Assembly (NCBI RefSeq): GCF_009834225.1
Contig: NZ_CP047176.1
Coordinates: forward strand, 2,418,001 to 2,482,000
Direction of reading: 5' to 3'
Origin: Rathayibacter sp. VKM Ac-2759
GTDB taxonomy: Bacteria > Actinomycetota > Actinomycetes > Actinomycetales > Microbacteriaceae
Length of the DNA stretch: 64,000 nucleotides
Shown piece by piece: positions 50,045 to 58,675 of the stretch. The position numbers were made by a program, and so were the translations under genes. Positions within the stretch are counted from its first letter, which is position 1; the number at the start of each line of letters is the position of its first letter. The notes beneath the pieces are model-generated. The model was not told the DNA's origin and searched no databases. It worked only from the letters and a program-made list of their open reading frames with translations.

Positions 50045-50839
50045 TCAGCCCAGTCGCATCGGCGACACGTGGTCGTCCTCGGGCAGCTCGTCGCACTCGG
50101 CGTCGACGCTCATGGTCTCGAGCCGCAGGTCGGAGAGGTAGCTGCTGAGGAACGCCGTGTCGGCGGTGTCGCGGCCCGACGAGATGCGCAGCATCGAGCC
50201 CCGCGGAGCCAGCCGGGTCGCGTCGACCACGTGCCAGGCCCCGCCGACCCACGCCTCCGTCACCGCGTGGAAGTCCTTGGGCTGCAGCGCGGGCGCGTAC
50301 ACGGCGGTGACGCGCGCCGGGATGTCGAGCGCGCGCAGGAGGCCGGCCACGGTGTGCGCGAAGTCGCGGCAGACGCCCTGTCCGCTCTCGATCACCTGCG
50401 CCGCTCCCCCGGTCGCGACCGTCGAGCCGTAGACGTAGGACAGGCGGCCGTGCACCCACTCCTCGACCGCGGCGAGCGCCTCGAAGCCGCGGGCGCGGCC
50501 GAACTCGCGCCGCGCGATGCCGCCCAGGGCATCCGCTTCGGCGTAGCGGCTCGGCCGCAGGTACTCCACCAGCTCGAGCTCGCTGGGCTCGTCGGGGGCA
50601 CCGTGCCCCTCCACGCGCGCCCGGTACTCGACCGTCATCTCGCCCCGGTTCGCCTCCACCCGGTGGATGCGCGCGCCGTGCCGCGCGTCGAACTCGCGGA
50701 CGGGCACCGGTTCGCCGTCGAGCAGGACGGTGAACGAGTCCTCGAACGCGGTGCCCGTCGGCGTCGCGGCCACCAGGAAGATGAGGTCGGTCGGCCCCGA
50801 GAGACGCAGGCCCAGCGAGGCGGAGACGGTGCGCAGCAT
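50045..50839 (-). CDS. Transglutaminase-like cysteine protease-fold protein
   Basis: 264 residues. An N-terminal beta domain (bacterial transglutaminase-like N region) is followed by the catalytic triad: Cys157 in GQGVCRDFAHTVAGLLRALD, His191 in DFHAVTEAWV and Asp206 in HVVDATRL. Proteins with this architecture hydrolyse or link peptides; the substrate is unknown, and no export signal is visible. It is a single gene on the minus strand between a lipoprotein remnant and tRNA-Arg. Confidence 0.85.
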   Translation of the reverse strand: MLRTVSASLGLRLSGPTDLIFLVAATPTGTAFEDSFTVLLDGEPVPVREFDARHGARIHRVEANRGEMTVEYRARVEGHGAPDEPSELELVEYLRPSRYAEADALGGIARREFGRARGFEALAAVEEWVHGRLSYVYGSTVATGGAAQVIESGQGVCRDFAHTVAGLLRALDIPARVTAVYAPALQPKDFHAVTEAWVGGAWHVVDATRLAPRGSMLRISSGRDTADTAFLSSYLSDLRLETMSVDAECDELPEDDHVSPMRLG

Positions 50840-50921
50840 GGCTCCATCGTGGCATGACCGGCAGCCCGCGCCGGCGTCGGGGAGGCGTCCGGCCGGGTGC
50901 TAATGTTGTCCGGTACTCCTG

Positions 50922-50993
50922 GCCCCCATAGCTCAGGGGATAGAGCACTGCCCTCCGGAGGCAGGGGCGTAGGTTCGAATCCTACTGGGGGCA
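50922..50993 (+). tRNA. tRNA-Arg (anticodon CCG)
   Basis: A complete cloverleaf: acceptor GCCCCCA/TGGGGGC, D arm GCTCAGGGGATAGAGC, anticodon stem CTGCC/GGCAG around the loop CTCCGGA (anticodon CCG), and a T arm GTAGGTTCGAATCCTAC. The discriminator base is A. CCA is not encoded, as in many actinobacterial tRNAs. It reads CGG codons. Confidence 0.97.
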
Positions 50994-51232
50994 CATCCGC
51001 TCGGATCTTCGAGCTCAGCAGGTCTTCACCTCAGCACGACGCGGGTTGTCAGGCTACCTCTGCGCCCCGGCGGTCGCGACCCACGGCGCTCGGGTCCCTT
51101 GTTTGTGGCCGCTCGCGGCAATGACGACGCAGACATGATCGTGTCGAGGGCGACGGATGCAAGTCCACCCTCCGTCTCGCGCTCTCCGACAAATGATGGA
51201 CAGCCGCAGTCGCCGTCCGCAGACTGGTTCCT

Positions 51233-51721
51233 GTGAAAGCTTCGGAGCTCCGATCGAATGTGCGTGGCGACCTGGCGGCGAAGGGCCACGCGTCCGACAG
51301 ACTGACCGTCCTGATCTTCCGCTTCGGACAGTACGCGACGGCAAGTCGGCGCCGGGTGCCGCACCGCATCGCCTTCCGAACGGCGGATCTGCTCTGGACG
51401 CGAGTCATAGTGGGGGCTGAGCTCCCGCCGTCAGCGATCGTTGGCCCCGGTCTCCGTCTTCCGCACTGGGGGCGCGGCGTGATCCTGCACCCGCGCACCG
51501 TCATCGGCCGGAACGCGTTCATCTATCACGGCGTGACCATCGGCGAGTCGAAGGGCGGGACTCCGGTCATCGGTGACGACGTATACATAGGCGCTCGCGC
51601 CACTGTCGTCGGCGCGGTGCGGGTCGGCGACGGCGTCAGGATCGGAGCAGGCACCGTCGTAGTCCGAGACCTTCCCGACAACACGACAGCGGTCGGGGGT
51701 TCGACCCGCATAGTGCGATGA
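51233..51721 (+). CDS. Left-handed beta-helix acyltransferase (serine acetyltransferase-like)
   Basis: 162 residues from a GTG at 51233. The C-terminal half is a hexapeptide-repeat helix: LPHWGRGVILHPRTVIGRNA, FIYHGVTIGESKGGTPVIGD and VGDGVRIGAGTVVVRDLPDN. The HGVTIG motif with its catalytic His is that of CysE-type serine O-acetyltransferases and of polysaccharide O-acetyltransferases. The N-terminal helical domain is shorter than in CysE, so a sugar acceptor is as likely as serine. It stands alone after the tRNA. Confidence 0.8.
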   Translation: MKASELRSNVRGDLAAKGHASDRLTVLIFRFGQYATASRRRVPHRIAFRTADLLWTRVIVGAELPPSAIVGPGLRLPHWGRGVILHPRTVIGRNAFIYHGVTIGESKGGTPVIGDDVYIGARATVVGAVRVGDGVRIGAGTVVVRDLPDNTTAVGGSTRIVR

Positions 51722-51815
51722 CCTGAGTGTCCGACCGGGTCTGAAGCCCGGTCGTCCGCCACGCCGACGCGAGGCGGGTCAACGTCGTTGTCGCACTGAC
51801 CGCGAGACCGCCCCG

Positions 51816-52028
51816 CTATGGACGCTCTCCACCAGAGCGCTTCTGAAACGGCAGCATCACCAGCATGAACGGCAGCGCGATCACCCAGACGCCGACGGAG
51901 ATCGCCACTCGGGTCCAGATCGGCACGAAGGAGAATGCCTTCGTCGTCGCTTCAGTGGACGAGGTCTCAGGAGGACGATCGGAGTGGTGATAGGTCCGCG
52001 GTCGCGAACGCCTTTGCACAGAGGTCAT
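51816..52028 (-). CDS. Small single-helix membrane protein (tentative)
   Basis: About 70 residues from an ATG at 52028. A hydrophilic, Arg/Thr-rich first half is followed by one helix, VAISVGVWVIALPFMLVMLP, and a basic tail FQKRSGGERP. There is no clear ribosome-binding site and no recognised family. The stretch from 51722 to 52317 otherwise shows only the regulatory repeat before the response regulator. The gene call rests on the helix alone. Confidence 0.35.
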   Translation of the reverse strand: MTSVQRRSRPRTYHHSDRPPETSSTEATTKAFSFVPIWTRVAISVGVWVIALPFMLVMLPFQKRSGGERP

Positions 52029-52270
52029 TGGAGTCAACCATTTCGTCGACGTCGCGAACTTCCGTTGGGACGGATCGCGCTTCGGGTGCGCGACATTCGC
52101 CGGGAGACGTCGTGTCCTATTCGTAGTCGTCTGTCCCCTGGATGGGAACGATTTGGCGGGAAAAGACAGCAGATTTGCTCAGCGTGGGGACACATCGTCC
52201 CTCCGGTTGCAACCTCCCTCGATCGGGGGCACGGCTTCCTCGCCGCGAACCCCGAACATCCCTCGAAACG

Positions 52271-52297
52271 CTCTCAGGAACCGCCCGTTCCTGAGAG
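52271..52297. promoter_or_regulatory. 11-bp inverted repeat upstream of the response regulator
   Basis: CTCTCAGGAAC and GTTCCTGAGAG are perfect 11-bp arms with a 5-base spacer (CGCCC). The repeat overlaps the expected -35 region of the promoter whose -10 box is TAGGGT at 52306. This symmetry suits a dimeric regulator, possibly the OmpR-type product itself. Confidence 0.55.
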
Positions 52298-52305
52298 CCG
52301 GGTCG

Positions 52306-52311
52306 TAGGGT
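52306..52311 (+). promoter_or_regulatory. -10 box, leaderless-type
   Basis: TAGGGT matches TANNNT and lies six bases before the GTG at 52318. No ribosome-binding site is seen, so transcription probably starts at or next to the start codon. Confidence 0.5.
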
Positions 52312-52317
52312 GAGCGC

Positions 52318-52992
52318 GTGAAGATCCTTGTCGTCGAAGACGATCCAGCCATGGGCGAGGCCCTCGTCGGCGGCCTCGAAGACGCCGGCTACGAAGCCGA
52401 GCTGACGACGAACGGCGTCGACGCGCTCGTCGCGTTCAACAACGCGGAGTTCTCGGCCGCCATCGTCGATGTGATGCTGCCGGCGATGTCGGGCTTCGAG
52501 ATCTGCCGTCGCATCCGCGAGCTGGGCCGGTCGACGCCTATCATGCTCCTCACGGCGCGGGACGCCATCGAGGACCGCGTCTTCGGACTGGACGCCGGTG
52601 CGGACGACTACCTCACCAAGCCCTTCGCGTTCACCGAGCTGAACGCCCGCCTGCGCGCCCTGCTGCGCCGCAGCCCCTCGCTGATGTCGACCTCGATCGA
52701 GGTGGGCCGCATCACGGTCGACGGATCGAGCATCCGCCGGACGGCCGACGGCACCCGCATCCACGTCAGCCCGAAAGAGCTCGAGCTGCTCAAGCTCCTC
52801 ATCACCCCGGTCGGCTCGGTCGTGACCCGCCAGCGGATCCTCTCGGAGATCTGGGGCGGCGGCGAGATCGTCGACAACAACATCGTCGACCAGTACGTCA
52901 GCTACCTCCGGAAGAAGCTGCCCACCGAGGACACCGGAGTCGGCATCGTCACGGTGCGCGGCAAGGGCTACTTCCTCCGCCCTGTCGAGTAG
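52318..52992 (+). CDS. OmpR-family response regulator
   Basis: 224 residues. The receiver domain has KILVVEDDPAMGEALVGGLE with the acidic pocket, the phospho-acceptor Asp51 in AAIVDVMLPAMSGFEICRRI, Thr in IMLLTARDAIEDRVF and Lys in DDYLTKPFAF. The winged-helix DNA-binding domain has VSPKELELLKLLI and QYVSYLRKKLP. It is followed four bases later by its sensor kinase. The stimulus cannot be read from the sequence. Confidence 0.95.
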   Translation: MKILVVEDDPAMGEALVGGLEDAGYEAELTTNGVDALVAFNNAEFSAAIVDVMLPAMSGFEICRRIRELGRSTPIMLLTARDAIEDRVFGLDAGADDYLTKPFAFTELNARLRALLRRSPSLMSTSIEVGRITVDGSSIRRTADGTRIHVSPKELELLKLLITPVGSVVTRQRILSEIWGGGEIVDNNIVDQYVSYLRKKLPTEDTGVGIVTVRGKGYFLRPVE

Positions 52993-52996
52993 GGCC

Positions 52997-54406
52997 GTGT
53001 CGACGCCCGACTCGGCACCGCGCCGCTCGAACGCCCTCACGATCCGCGCGCGCATCACCGTCGGCAGCGTCGCCGTTGCGACCGTTCTCTTCGCGCTGGC
53101 CGCGATGCTCTTCTACCAGGTGGTCTCCGGCATCGTCGAACGGAGCGAGCGGACCATCCTCGTGTCGATCGAGGACGAGATCCGCCGCAACATCTCGGCC
53201 GGCAACGTCCCGCGGGCCGAGGGCTCCTCGACCGGGCAGCTCTACCTCGCCGTCAGCCCCGAGGGCGACTCCGGCGCGACCACGATGCCCGCCCGCCTCT
53301 CGGCGGCCGTCGCCGACGAGCTGGAGGCGGACGGTGCCGACACGACTCCGCGCTACACCGAGATCACGACCGGATCGACGCGGTACCTCGTGCGGATCAC
53401 CGCGGTCGAGGCCGACGACGGCACCTGGAGCGTGGCGACCGCCCGCGACCAGGCGGCGTCGCAGCTGGTGCTCGACGACTTCGCGCACGTGCTCGTCTAC
53501 GCCGCCATCTTCCTCGTGGTGACCTTCGGGCTCGCCTCCTGGATCCTCACGGGCGCGGCGCTCGCCCCGGTGAGGCGGATGCGCGCGCGGGCCGACCAGA
53601 TCGCCGCCGACCCCGGGCAGGGCGACCAGCTGCCCGTCGTGGGCACCCGCGACGAGATCGACGAGCTCGCCGAGACGCTGAACGCGTTCCTCACCAAGCA
53701 GACCGCCTCTCTCGCCCGCGAGAAGCAGATGGTGTCGGATGCGAGCCACGAGCTGCGGACTCCGCTCGCCGCCCTGTCGGCTCAGCTCGAGATCGCCCAC
53801 CACCGGGTCGAGGATCCGGTGGCCGTCGACCGGGTCATTCTCGACGCCCGCAAGAGCGTCGACCGGCTGGTGCGCCTCGCCTCGGCCCTGCTCGACATCT
53901 CGCGGATCGAGAGCCGCTCGGCGCGGCCGACGTCGCCGTTCGACGAGCTGGTCGACGAGCTCGTCGGCGCCGTCGACCGGACGAGGCTGCTGGCGAGCGA
54001 GTCAGGGGTCGAGATCGACTACGACATCGACGAGCGCGAGCCGTCGCGACTGTACGGAGTCGCGGCCCAGGACTTCGGCCGCGTCATCGACAATCTCGTG
54101 CGCAACGCCATCCAGGCGATCGAGCGCGGCGGGATGATCGTGGCGGCCCTCAGCCAGAAGGACGGGCGCCTGCTGCTGACCGTGTCGGACGACGGCCCGG
54201 GCATGCCGACGGCGTTCATCCCCGTCGCCTTCGACCGCTTCTCGCGGCCCGACGACTCGCGGACCCTCGCCTCCGGCGGCAGCGGCCTGGGCCTCGCGCT
54301 CGTGCACACGACGGTCGTCTCGGCCGGAGGAACGGTGACCCTCTCGAACCGCGAACCCCACGGACTCGTGGTCGACATCGTCCTGCCGCCCGTCGGCTCC
54401 CGCTGA
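52997..54406 (+). CDS. Sensor histidine kinase
   Basis: 469 residues from a GTG at 52997. Two membrane helices (ITVGSVAVATVLFALAAMLF and VLVYAAIFLVVTFGLASWIL) enclose an extracytoplasmic sensor of about 120 residues. A HAMP-like segment (LAPVRRMRARADQIAADPGQ) follows, then the phosphorylation box SDASHELRTPLAALSAQLEI with His251. The ATP-binding domain has DNLVRNAIQAIERGG, VSDDGPGMP and GGSGLGLALVHT. It pairs with the response regulator at 52318. Its signal is unknown. Confidence 0.95.
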   Translation: MSTPDSAPRRSNALTIRARITVGSVAVATVLFALAAMLFYQVVSGIVERSERTILVSIEDEIRRNISAGNVPRAEGSSTGQLYLAVSPEGDSGATTMPARLSAAVADELEADGADTTPRYTEITTGSTRYLVRITAVEADDGTWSVATARDQAASQLVLDDFAHVLVYAAIFLVVTFGLASWILTGAALAPVRRMRARADQIAADPGQGDQLPVVGTRDEIDELAETLNAFLTKQTASLAREKQMVSDASHELRTPLAALSAQLEIAHHRVEDPVAVDRVILDARKSVDRLVRLASALLDISRIESRSARPTSPFDELVDELVGAVDRTRLLASESGVEIDYDIDEREPSRLYGVAAQDFGRVIDNLVRNAIQAIERGGMIVAALSQKDGRLLLTVSDDGPGMPTAFIPVAFDRFSRPDDSRTLASGGSGLGLALVHTTVVSAGGTVTLSNREPHGLVVDIVLPPVGSR

Positions 54407-54418
54407 CGCGGCGGGAGA

Positions 54419-54991
54419 CTAGCGCTGGTCGTCCTCGGGGCGGACCGGCTGCGGCTCCCCCGTCACGGGCGGCGGCGCCCAGACGGCCTGCGGCGCCTCG
54501 GCCGCGGCGCTCTGCCCGTCGAGCAGGTTGCGGGCGCGATTGACGACCTCGGGGTCGACGAGCACCGAGTAGCTGGTCGCGATGACCTGCATCGTCGAGG
54601 TGAAGTCGCGGCGACGGCGGTTCACCGCGTAGGAGGCGAGGCCGAACAGCATGCCGAAGCCGGCACCGAGCAGCACGGCGGCGATCAGGAACGAGAAGTC
54701 GGTGGTCGGCGAGAAGATGATGAGCAGCAGGCCGAGGAACACGCCGAGCCAGGCTCCGGAGGCGGCACCCGCCAGCGCGACCCGGCCCCAGGTGAGCTTG
54801 CCGGTCACCCGCTCGACGCTCTTCAGCTCGTTGCCGATGATCGCGAGCTGACGCACCGGGAAGTCGGCGCGGGCGAGCACGTCGACCGCGGCCTGCGCCT
54901 CCTGGTACGTGTCGAAGGTGGCGAGGATCTCGCCGCGAGGGATGGTCGGGAACGCCGGCCCGCGGCCGTTGAACGGCATCTGCTGAGTCAC
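54419..54991 (-). CDS. Glycine-zipper membrane protein of the general-stress type
   Basis: 190 residues from a GTG at 54991 (an ATG four codons later also possible). The first 65 residues, ATFDTYQEAQAAVDVLARAD and VRQLAIIGNELKSVERVTGK, resemble the N-terminal domain of general stress protein 17M. Two glycine-rich helices follow (GAWLGVFLGLLLIIFSPTTD, FLIAAVLLGAGFGMLFGLAS). The tail is Pro-rich and disordered. The cellular role is unknown. It is divergent from the MgtE-N/CBS gene at 55107. Confidence 0.8.
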   Translation of the reverse strand: MTQQMPFNGRGPAFPTIPRGEILATFDTYQEAQAAVDVLARADFPVRQLAIIGNELKSVERVTGKLTWGRVALAGAASGAWLGVFLGLLLIIFSPTTDFSFLIAAVLLGAGFGMLFGLASYAVNRRRRDFTSTMQVIATSYSVLVDPEVVNRARNLLDGQSAAAEAPQAVWAPPPVTGEPQPVRPEDDQR

Positions 54992-55093
54992 CCGTTCAGG
55001 CTCGCACAGCCGACTTGGAGGCTTCTGAACAGCGATCGAGAGCATCCCGAGGGCGAGCCGGGAACGCTCGGCCGGCGCCCGGGTGCGCGGCAC

Positions 55094-55099
55094 TAGGTT
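55094..55099 (+). promoter_or_regulatory. -10 box, leaderless-type
   Basis: TAGGTT ends seven bases before the GTG at 55107, with no ribosome-binding site between. An M-box riboswitch is therefore not possible on this transcript. Confidence 0.5.
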
Positions 55100-55106
55100 T
55101 GTAGCC

Positions 55107-56462
55107 GTGAGTTCTGCCAGAGTCTTCGTCGCGCGCTTGGCCGGATGCACGGTCTTCGACCCCGCCGGCGATCGCGTCGGCAAGGTCCGCGACGTGCTGC
55201 TGGTCTACCGGCAGAACGACCCTCCGCGCGTGGTCGGGCTGGTCGTCGAGATCCCCGGCCGGCGCCGCGTCTTCGTCTCGATCGGCCGCGTGACCAGCAT
55301 CGGCAGCGGGCAGATCATCACCACCGGTCTCATCAACGTCCGCCGCTTCGAGCAGCGCAGCGGCGAGGTGCGCGTGATCGCCGAGCTCCTCGGCCGGCGC
55401 ATGAGCTTCGTCGACGGCTCGGGCGACGCGATCGTCGAGGACGTCGCGATCGAGGAGGTGGGCCCGGGCGAGTGGCAGCTCGCCCAGCTGTTCGTGCGCC
55501 GCCCGAAGACGAGCCCCTCCCCCTTCGCCAAGGGCGCGACCACCTTCGCGGGGTGGCGGGAGGTGCGCGAGAGCGTCTCGCGCGAGGCCCAGTCGGCCGA
55601 GCAGTACGTCGCCAGCCTCTCCGAGCTCAAGCCCGCCGACCTCGCCAGCACCCTCCTCGATCTGCCTCAGCAGCGGATGCTCGAGGTCGCCGGCGAGCTG
55701 TCGGACGACCGCCTCGCCGACGTCCTCGAGGAGATGCCCGAGAGCGAGCAGGTCGAGATCCTCGGCCAGCTCGACGACGACCGCGCGGCCGACGTGCTCG
55801 ACCAGATGCAGCCCGACGACGCGGCCGACCTGATCGCCCAGCTGTCCGACGAGCGCGGCGAGGCCCTCCTCGAGCTGATGGAGCCGGAGGAGGCGGAGGA
55901 CGTCCGCATGCTCCTCACCTACGCTCCCGAGTCGGCTGGTGGCCTGATGACGACGGAGCCGATCATCGTCTCGTCCGAGGCGACCGTCGCCGAGGGCCTC
56001 GCCCTCATCCGCCGGCACGAGCTCGCGCCGGCGCTCGGGGCGGCCGTCTGCGTGACACTGCCGCCGTACGAGCCGCCGACCGGGCGCTTCCTCGGCATGG
56101 TGCACTTCCAGCGGATGCTCCGCTACCCGCCGCACGAGCGCCTCGGCACGCTGCTGGACCCGAGCCTGGACCCGATCACGCCCGACACCTCGGCGGCCGA
56201 GGTCGCGCGGATCCTCGCGAGCTACAACCTCGTCTCGGTGCCCGTGGTCGACGAGTCGCACCGCCTCGTCGGAGTCGTCACGATCGACGACGTCCTCGAC
56301 TACCTGCTCCCGGACGACTGGCGCAGTCACGGCGACGACGACGAACCCCGCAAGCCGGTGACCACGGCGACGCAGGGCATCCCGCTCGCGCCGCCGCAGA
56401 CGACCAGGGCGAGTGCAGGACGACGACGAGGATGGAGGGGCGCCCGTGGCTCGGGAGACTAA
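55107..56462 (+). CDS. PRC-barrel/MgtE-N/CBS domain protein
   Basis: 451 residues from a GTG at 55107. Residues 1-150 contain two PRC-barrel-like segments (ARLAGCTVFDPAGDRVGKVR). Residues about 165-280 are MgtE N-terminal helical repeats: LADVLEEMPESEQVEILGQL and RAADVLDQMQPDDAADLIAQ. Two CBS motifs follow (MTTEPIIVSSEATVAEGLAL and LVGVVTIDDVLDYLLPDDWR). No channel helices are present, so it is the cytosolic Mg-sensing half of an MgtE without the transporter. The next gene encodes a membrane protein that may be its partner. Confidence 0.88.
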   Translation: MSSARVFVARLAGCTVFDPAGDRVGKVRDVLLVYRQNDPPRVVGLVVEIPGRRRVFVSIGRVTSIGSGQIITTGLINVRRFEQRSGEVRVIAELLGRRMSFVDGSGDAIVEDVAIEEVGPGEWQLAQLFVRRPKTSPSPFAKGATTFAGWREVRESVSREAQSAEQYVASLSELKPADLASTLLDLPQQRMLEVAGELSDDRLADVLEEMPESEQVEILGQLDDDRAADVLDQMQPDDAADLIAQLSDERGEALLELMEPEEAEDVRMLLTYAPESAGGLMTTEPIIVSSEATVAEGLALIRRHELAPALGAAVCVTLPPYEPPTGRFLGMVHFQRMLRYPPHERLGTLLDPSLDPITPDTSAAEVARILASYNLVSVPVVDESHRLVGVVTIDDVLDYLLPDDWRSHGDDDEPRKPVTTATQGIPLAPPQTTRASAGRRRGWRGARGSGD

Positions 56463-56976
56463 GCAGGACCGGCGGCTCGACGCCCCGAAGGGACTCCGCA
56501 CCCGGGTCCTCCCGCTGCGCAACAGACAGAGCAGCGACCGCTTCGGCCGCCTGACGGAGTCGTTCGCCCGCGGCATGGGGACCCCGTGGTTCCTCGTCGG
56601 GATGACCGTCTTCTGCGTGTTCTGGCTGATCTTCAACACCTACGGCCCCGAGGACGCGCGCTTCGACTCGCAGGCGCTCGGCTTCACGGTGCTGACGCTG
56701 ATCCTCTCGCTGCAGGCCTCGTACGCCGCCCCCCTGCTGCTGCTCGCGCAGAACCGTCAGGACGACCGCGACCGCGTGCAGATCGAGCAGGACCGTCAGC
56801 GTGCCGAGCGCAATCTCGCCGACACCGAGTACCTCGCCCGCGAGGTCGTGGCGCTCCGCCTCGCGATCCGCGACATGGCGAGCAAGGACTTCATCCGCTC
56901 CGAGCTGCGGAGTCTGGTCGAGGAGCTCGAGAAGGATCGCGCGGAGTCGGGCGCACCCGAGCGCGGCGATGCCTGA
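56446..56976 (+). CDS. DUF1003 membrane protein
   Basis: 176 residues from a GTG at 56446, which has GGAGGGG eight bases upstream and overlaps the end of the previous gene. Two helices (WFLVGMTVFCVFWLIFNTYG and GFTVLTLILSLQASYAAPLL) are followed by QNRQDDRDRVQIEQDRQRAE, the hallmark of DUF1003. A charged coiled coil completes the protein. The MgtE-N/CBS-DUF1003-Mrp order is common in actinobacteria, so these may act together in cation handling, though this is untested. Confidence 0.9.
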   Translation: MARETKQDRRLDAPKGLRTRVLPLRNRQSSDRFGRLTESFARGMGTPWFLVGMTVFCVFWLIFNTYGPEDARFDSQALGFTVLTLILSLQASYAAPLLLLAQNRQDDRDRVQIEQDRQRAERNLADTEYLAREVVALRLAIRDMASKDFIRSELRSLVEELEKDRAESGAPERGDA

Positions 56977-58114
56977 TCCGTCCGACCTCGAGCGCGCGGT
57001 CCGGGAGTCCCTGGCGCGCGTCGTGGATCCCGAGATCCGCAGGCCCATCACCGAGCTCGACATGGTCGAGTCCGTCGTGGTGGCCGATGACGGCGCCGTC
57101 GACGTCGAGATCCGGTTGACGATCGTCGGCTGCCCGGCGGCCTCGGCGATCGAGCGCGACGTCCGTGAGGCGATCGAGCGGACGCCGGGAGTGACGCGGA
57201 CGGGCCTGGAGGTGGGCGTGATGACGCCGGCGCAGCGGAACGCCCTCACGGAGCGCCTCCGCGGTGCTCGGCGGGCGATGCCGTTCGGCCCCGACTCCCT
57301 CACCCGGGTCATCGCCGTCACCAGCGGCAAGGGCGGAGTGGGCAAGTCGACGGTCACCGCCAACCTCGCGGTCGCCCTCGCGCAGCAGGGGCTCTCGGTC
57401 GGGCTGGTCGACGCCGATGTGCACGGGTTCTCGATCCCCGGCCTCCTCGGACTGATGCACGACGGTCGGGTCGCCGGGCCCACGCGGGTGGGCGAGCTGA
57501 TGCTCCCCCCGGTCGCTCACGGCGTGAAGGTCATCTCGATCGGGATGTTCCTCGAGGGCGACACCCGCGGTGCCGCCGTCTCGTGGCGCGGACCGATGCT
57601 GCACCGCACGATCTCGCAGTTCCTGACGGACGTCTACTTCGGCGACCTCGACGTGCTGCTGCTCGATCTGCCGCCGGGGACGGGAGACGTGGCGATCTCG
57701 ATCGGCCAGCTCCTCCCCCACGCCGAGGTGCTGATCGTGACGACGCCGCAGCCCGCCGCCGCCGATGTGGCGGAGCGCAGCGGCGCGCTCGCTCGGCAGT
57801 CCGGTCAGCGGATCATCGGCGTCGTCGAGAACATGGCGGGGCTGCCCCAGCCCGACGGCAGCGTGCTCGAGCTCTTCGGCAGCGGAGGCGGTGCCGAGGT
57901 CGCACGGCGGCTCACGGCGAGCGGCGATCCGGTGCCGGTGCTCGCGTCACTGCCCATCAGCGTCGCCCTGCGCGCGGGAGGCGACGAGGGCGTGCCGGTG
58001 GTCGTGGGCGACCCCGAGGATCCCGCCGCGCGCGCGATCGCGGCGCTCGCGCAGGACCTCGCGAGGAGGCCGCGCGGGCTGACCGGGCGGAGCCTCCCGA
58101 TGTCGGTCGGCTGA
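56969..58114 (+). CDS. Mrp/NBP35-type iron-sulfur carrier ATPase
   Basis: 381 residues from the ATG at 56969, overlapping the DUF1003 gene by 8 bp. The N-terminal MIP18-like (DUF59) domain is residues about 1-95 (LARVVDPEIRRPITELDMVE). The P-loop is deviant Walker A, AVTSGKGGVGKSTVTANLA. DADVHGFSIPGLLG and LDLPPGTGDVAISIGQLLP follow. The C-x2-C of many Mrp proteins is not visible near the C terminus, which ends LTGRSLPMSVG. It likely carries or transfers Fe-S clusters. Confidence 0.92.
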   Translation: MPDPSDLERAVRESLARVVDPEIRRPITELDMVESVVVADDGAVDVEIRLTIVGCPAASAIERDVREAIERTPGVTRTGLEVGVMTPAQRNALTERLRGARRAMPFGPDSLTRVIAVTSGKGGVGKSTVTANLAVALAQQGLSVGLVDADVHGFSIPGLLGLMHDGRVAGPTRVGELMLPPVAHGVKVISIGMFLEGDTRGAAVSWRGPMLHRTISQFLTDVYFGDLDVLLLDLPPGTGDVAISIGQLLPHAEVLIVTTPQPAAADVAERSGALARQSGQRIIGVVENMAGLPQPDGSVLELFGSGGGAEVARRLTASGDPVPVLASLPISVALRAGGDEGVPVVVGDPEDPAARAIAALAQDLARRPRGLTGRSLPMSVG

Positions 58115-58152
58115 GCCGACCACGTGCCCGGCTCAGGAGGAGCGGTCTCGGC

Positions 58153-58566
58153 TCAGGTCGCTTCCGAGTCGATGGGCGGAGGCGCGACGGTCGAGAGCTC
58201 GCCCGCACCAGCGGAGCGCTTCATCGTCGTGTAGTAGCTGTCCTGCTTCGATGCGACCGTGGTGACGGGGGCGGCGACGGCGGTCGGCGGCTTGACGCTC
58301 GGAGTCGGGGTGTCGTCCTCGAGGAGCGCGTCTCGGATGATGCGGCGCGGGTCGTACTGGCGGGGGTCGAGCTTCTTCCAGTCGACCTCGTTGAACTCCT
58401 CGCCCATCTCGTCCTTGACCCGCTCGCGGGCCTGCGTGGCGAATCCGCGGACCTTGCGCACGAGCTGCCCGAGCTGGGCGGCGTAGTGCGGCAGGCGGTC
58501 GGGACCCAGCACGAAGACGGCGATGACCCCGATGATGAGGAGCTTGTCGAACGTCAAACCGAACAC
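58153..58566 (-). CDS. tatB: TatB/twin-arginine translocase-like protein
   Basis: 137 residues from a GTG at 58566. The start FGLTFDKLLIIGVIAVFVLG is the single short helix of TatA/B, followed by GPDRLPHYAAQLGQLVRKVR, an amphipathic helix with the Tat Gly-Pro pair. The longer acidic, Thr/Pro-rich tail fits TatB rather than TatA. TACTCT lies six bases before the start, a leaderless-type promoter. It would help export the twin-arginine beta-helix protein at 33783. Confidence 0.85.
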   Translation of the reverse strand: MFGLTFDKLLIIGVIAVFVLGPDRLPHYAAQLGQLVRKVRGFATQARERVKDEMGEEFNEVDWKKLDPRQYDPRRIIRDALLEDDTPTPSVKPPTAVAAPVTTVASKQDSYYTTMKRSAGAGELSTVAPPPIDSEAT

Positions 58567-58675
58567 GACACAAGAGTAACCCGCCGCGCCTGCGTCACCG
58601 ACCTCCCGCGCCACCGTAACCTGACCGTGCGACGGGCGCGATCCGCCGGCCGCATCGACGAAAGGGAGTCCGTCC

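Noticed and set aside
50922-50993. tRNA-Arg as an integration site for a mobile island
   Set aside because: No integrase and no repeat of the tRNA 3' end is found downstream in the window; the following acyltransferase gene alone is not enough.
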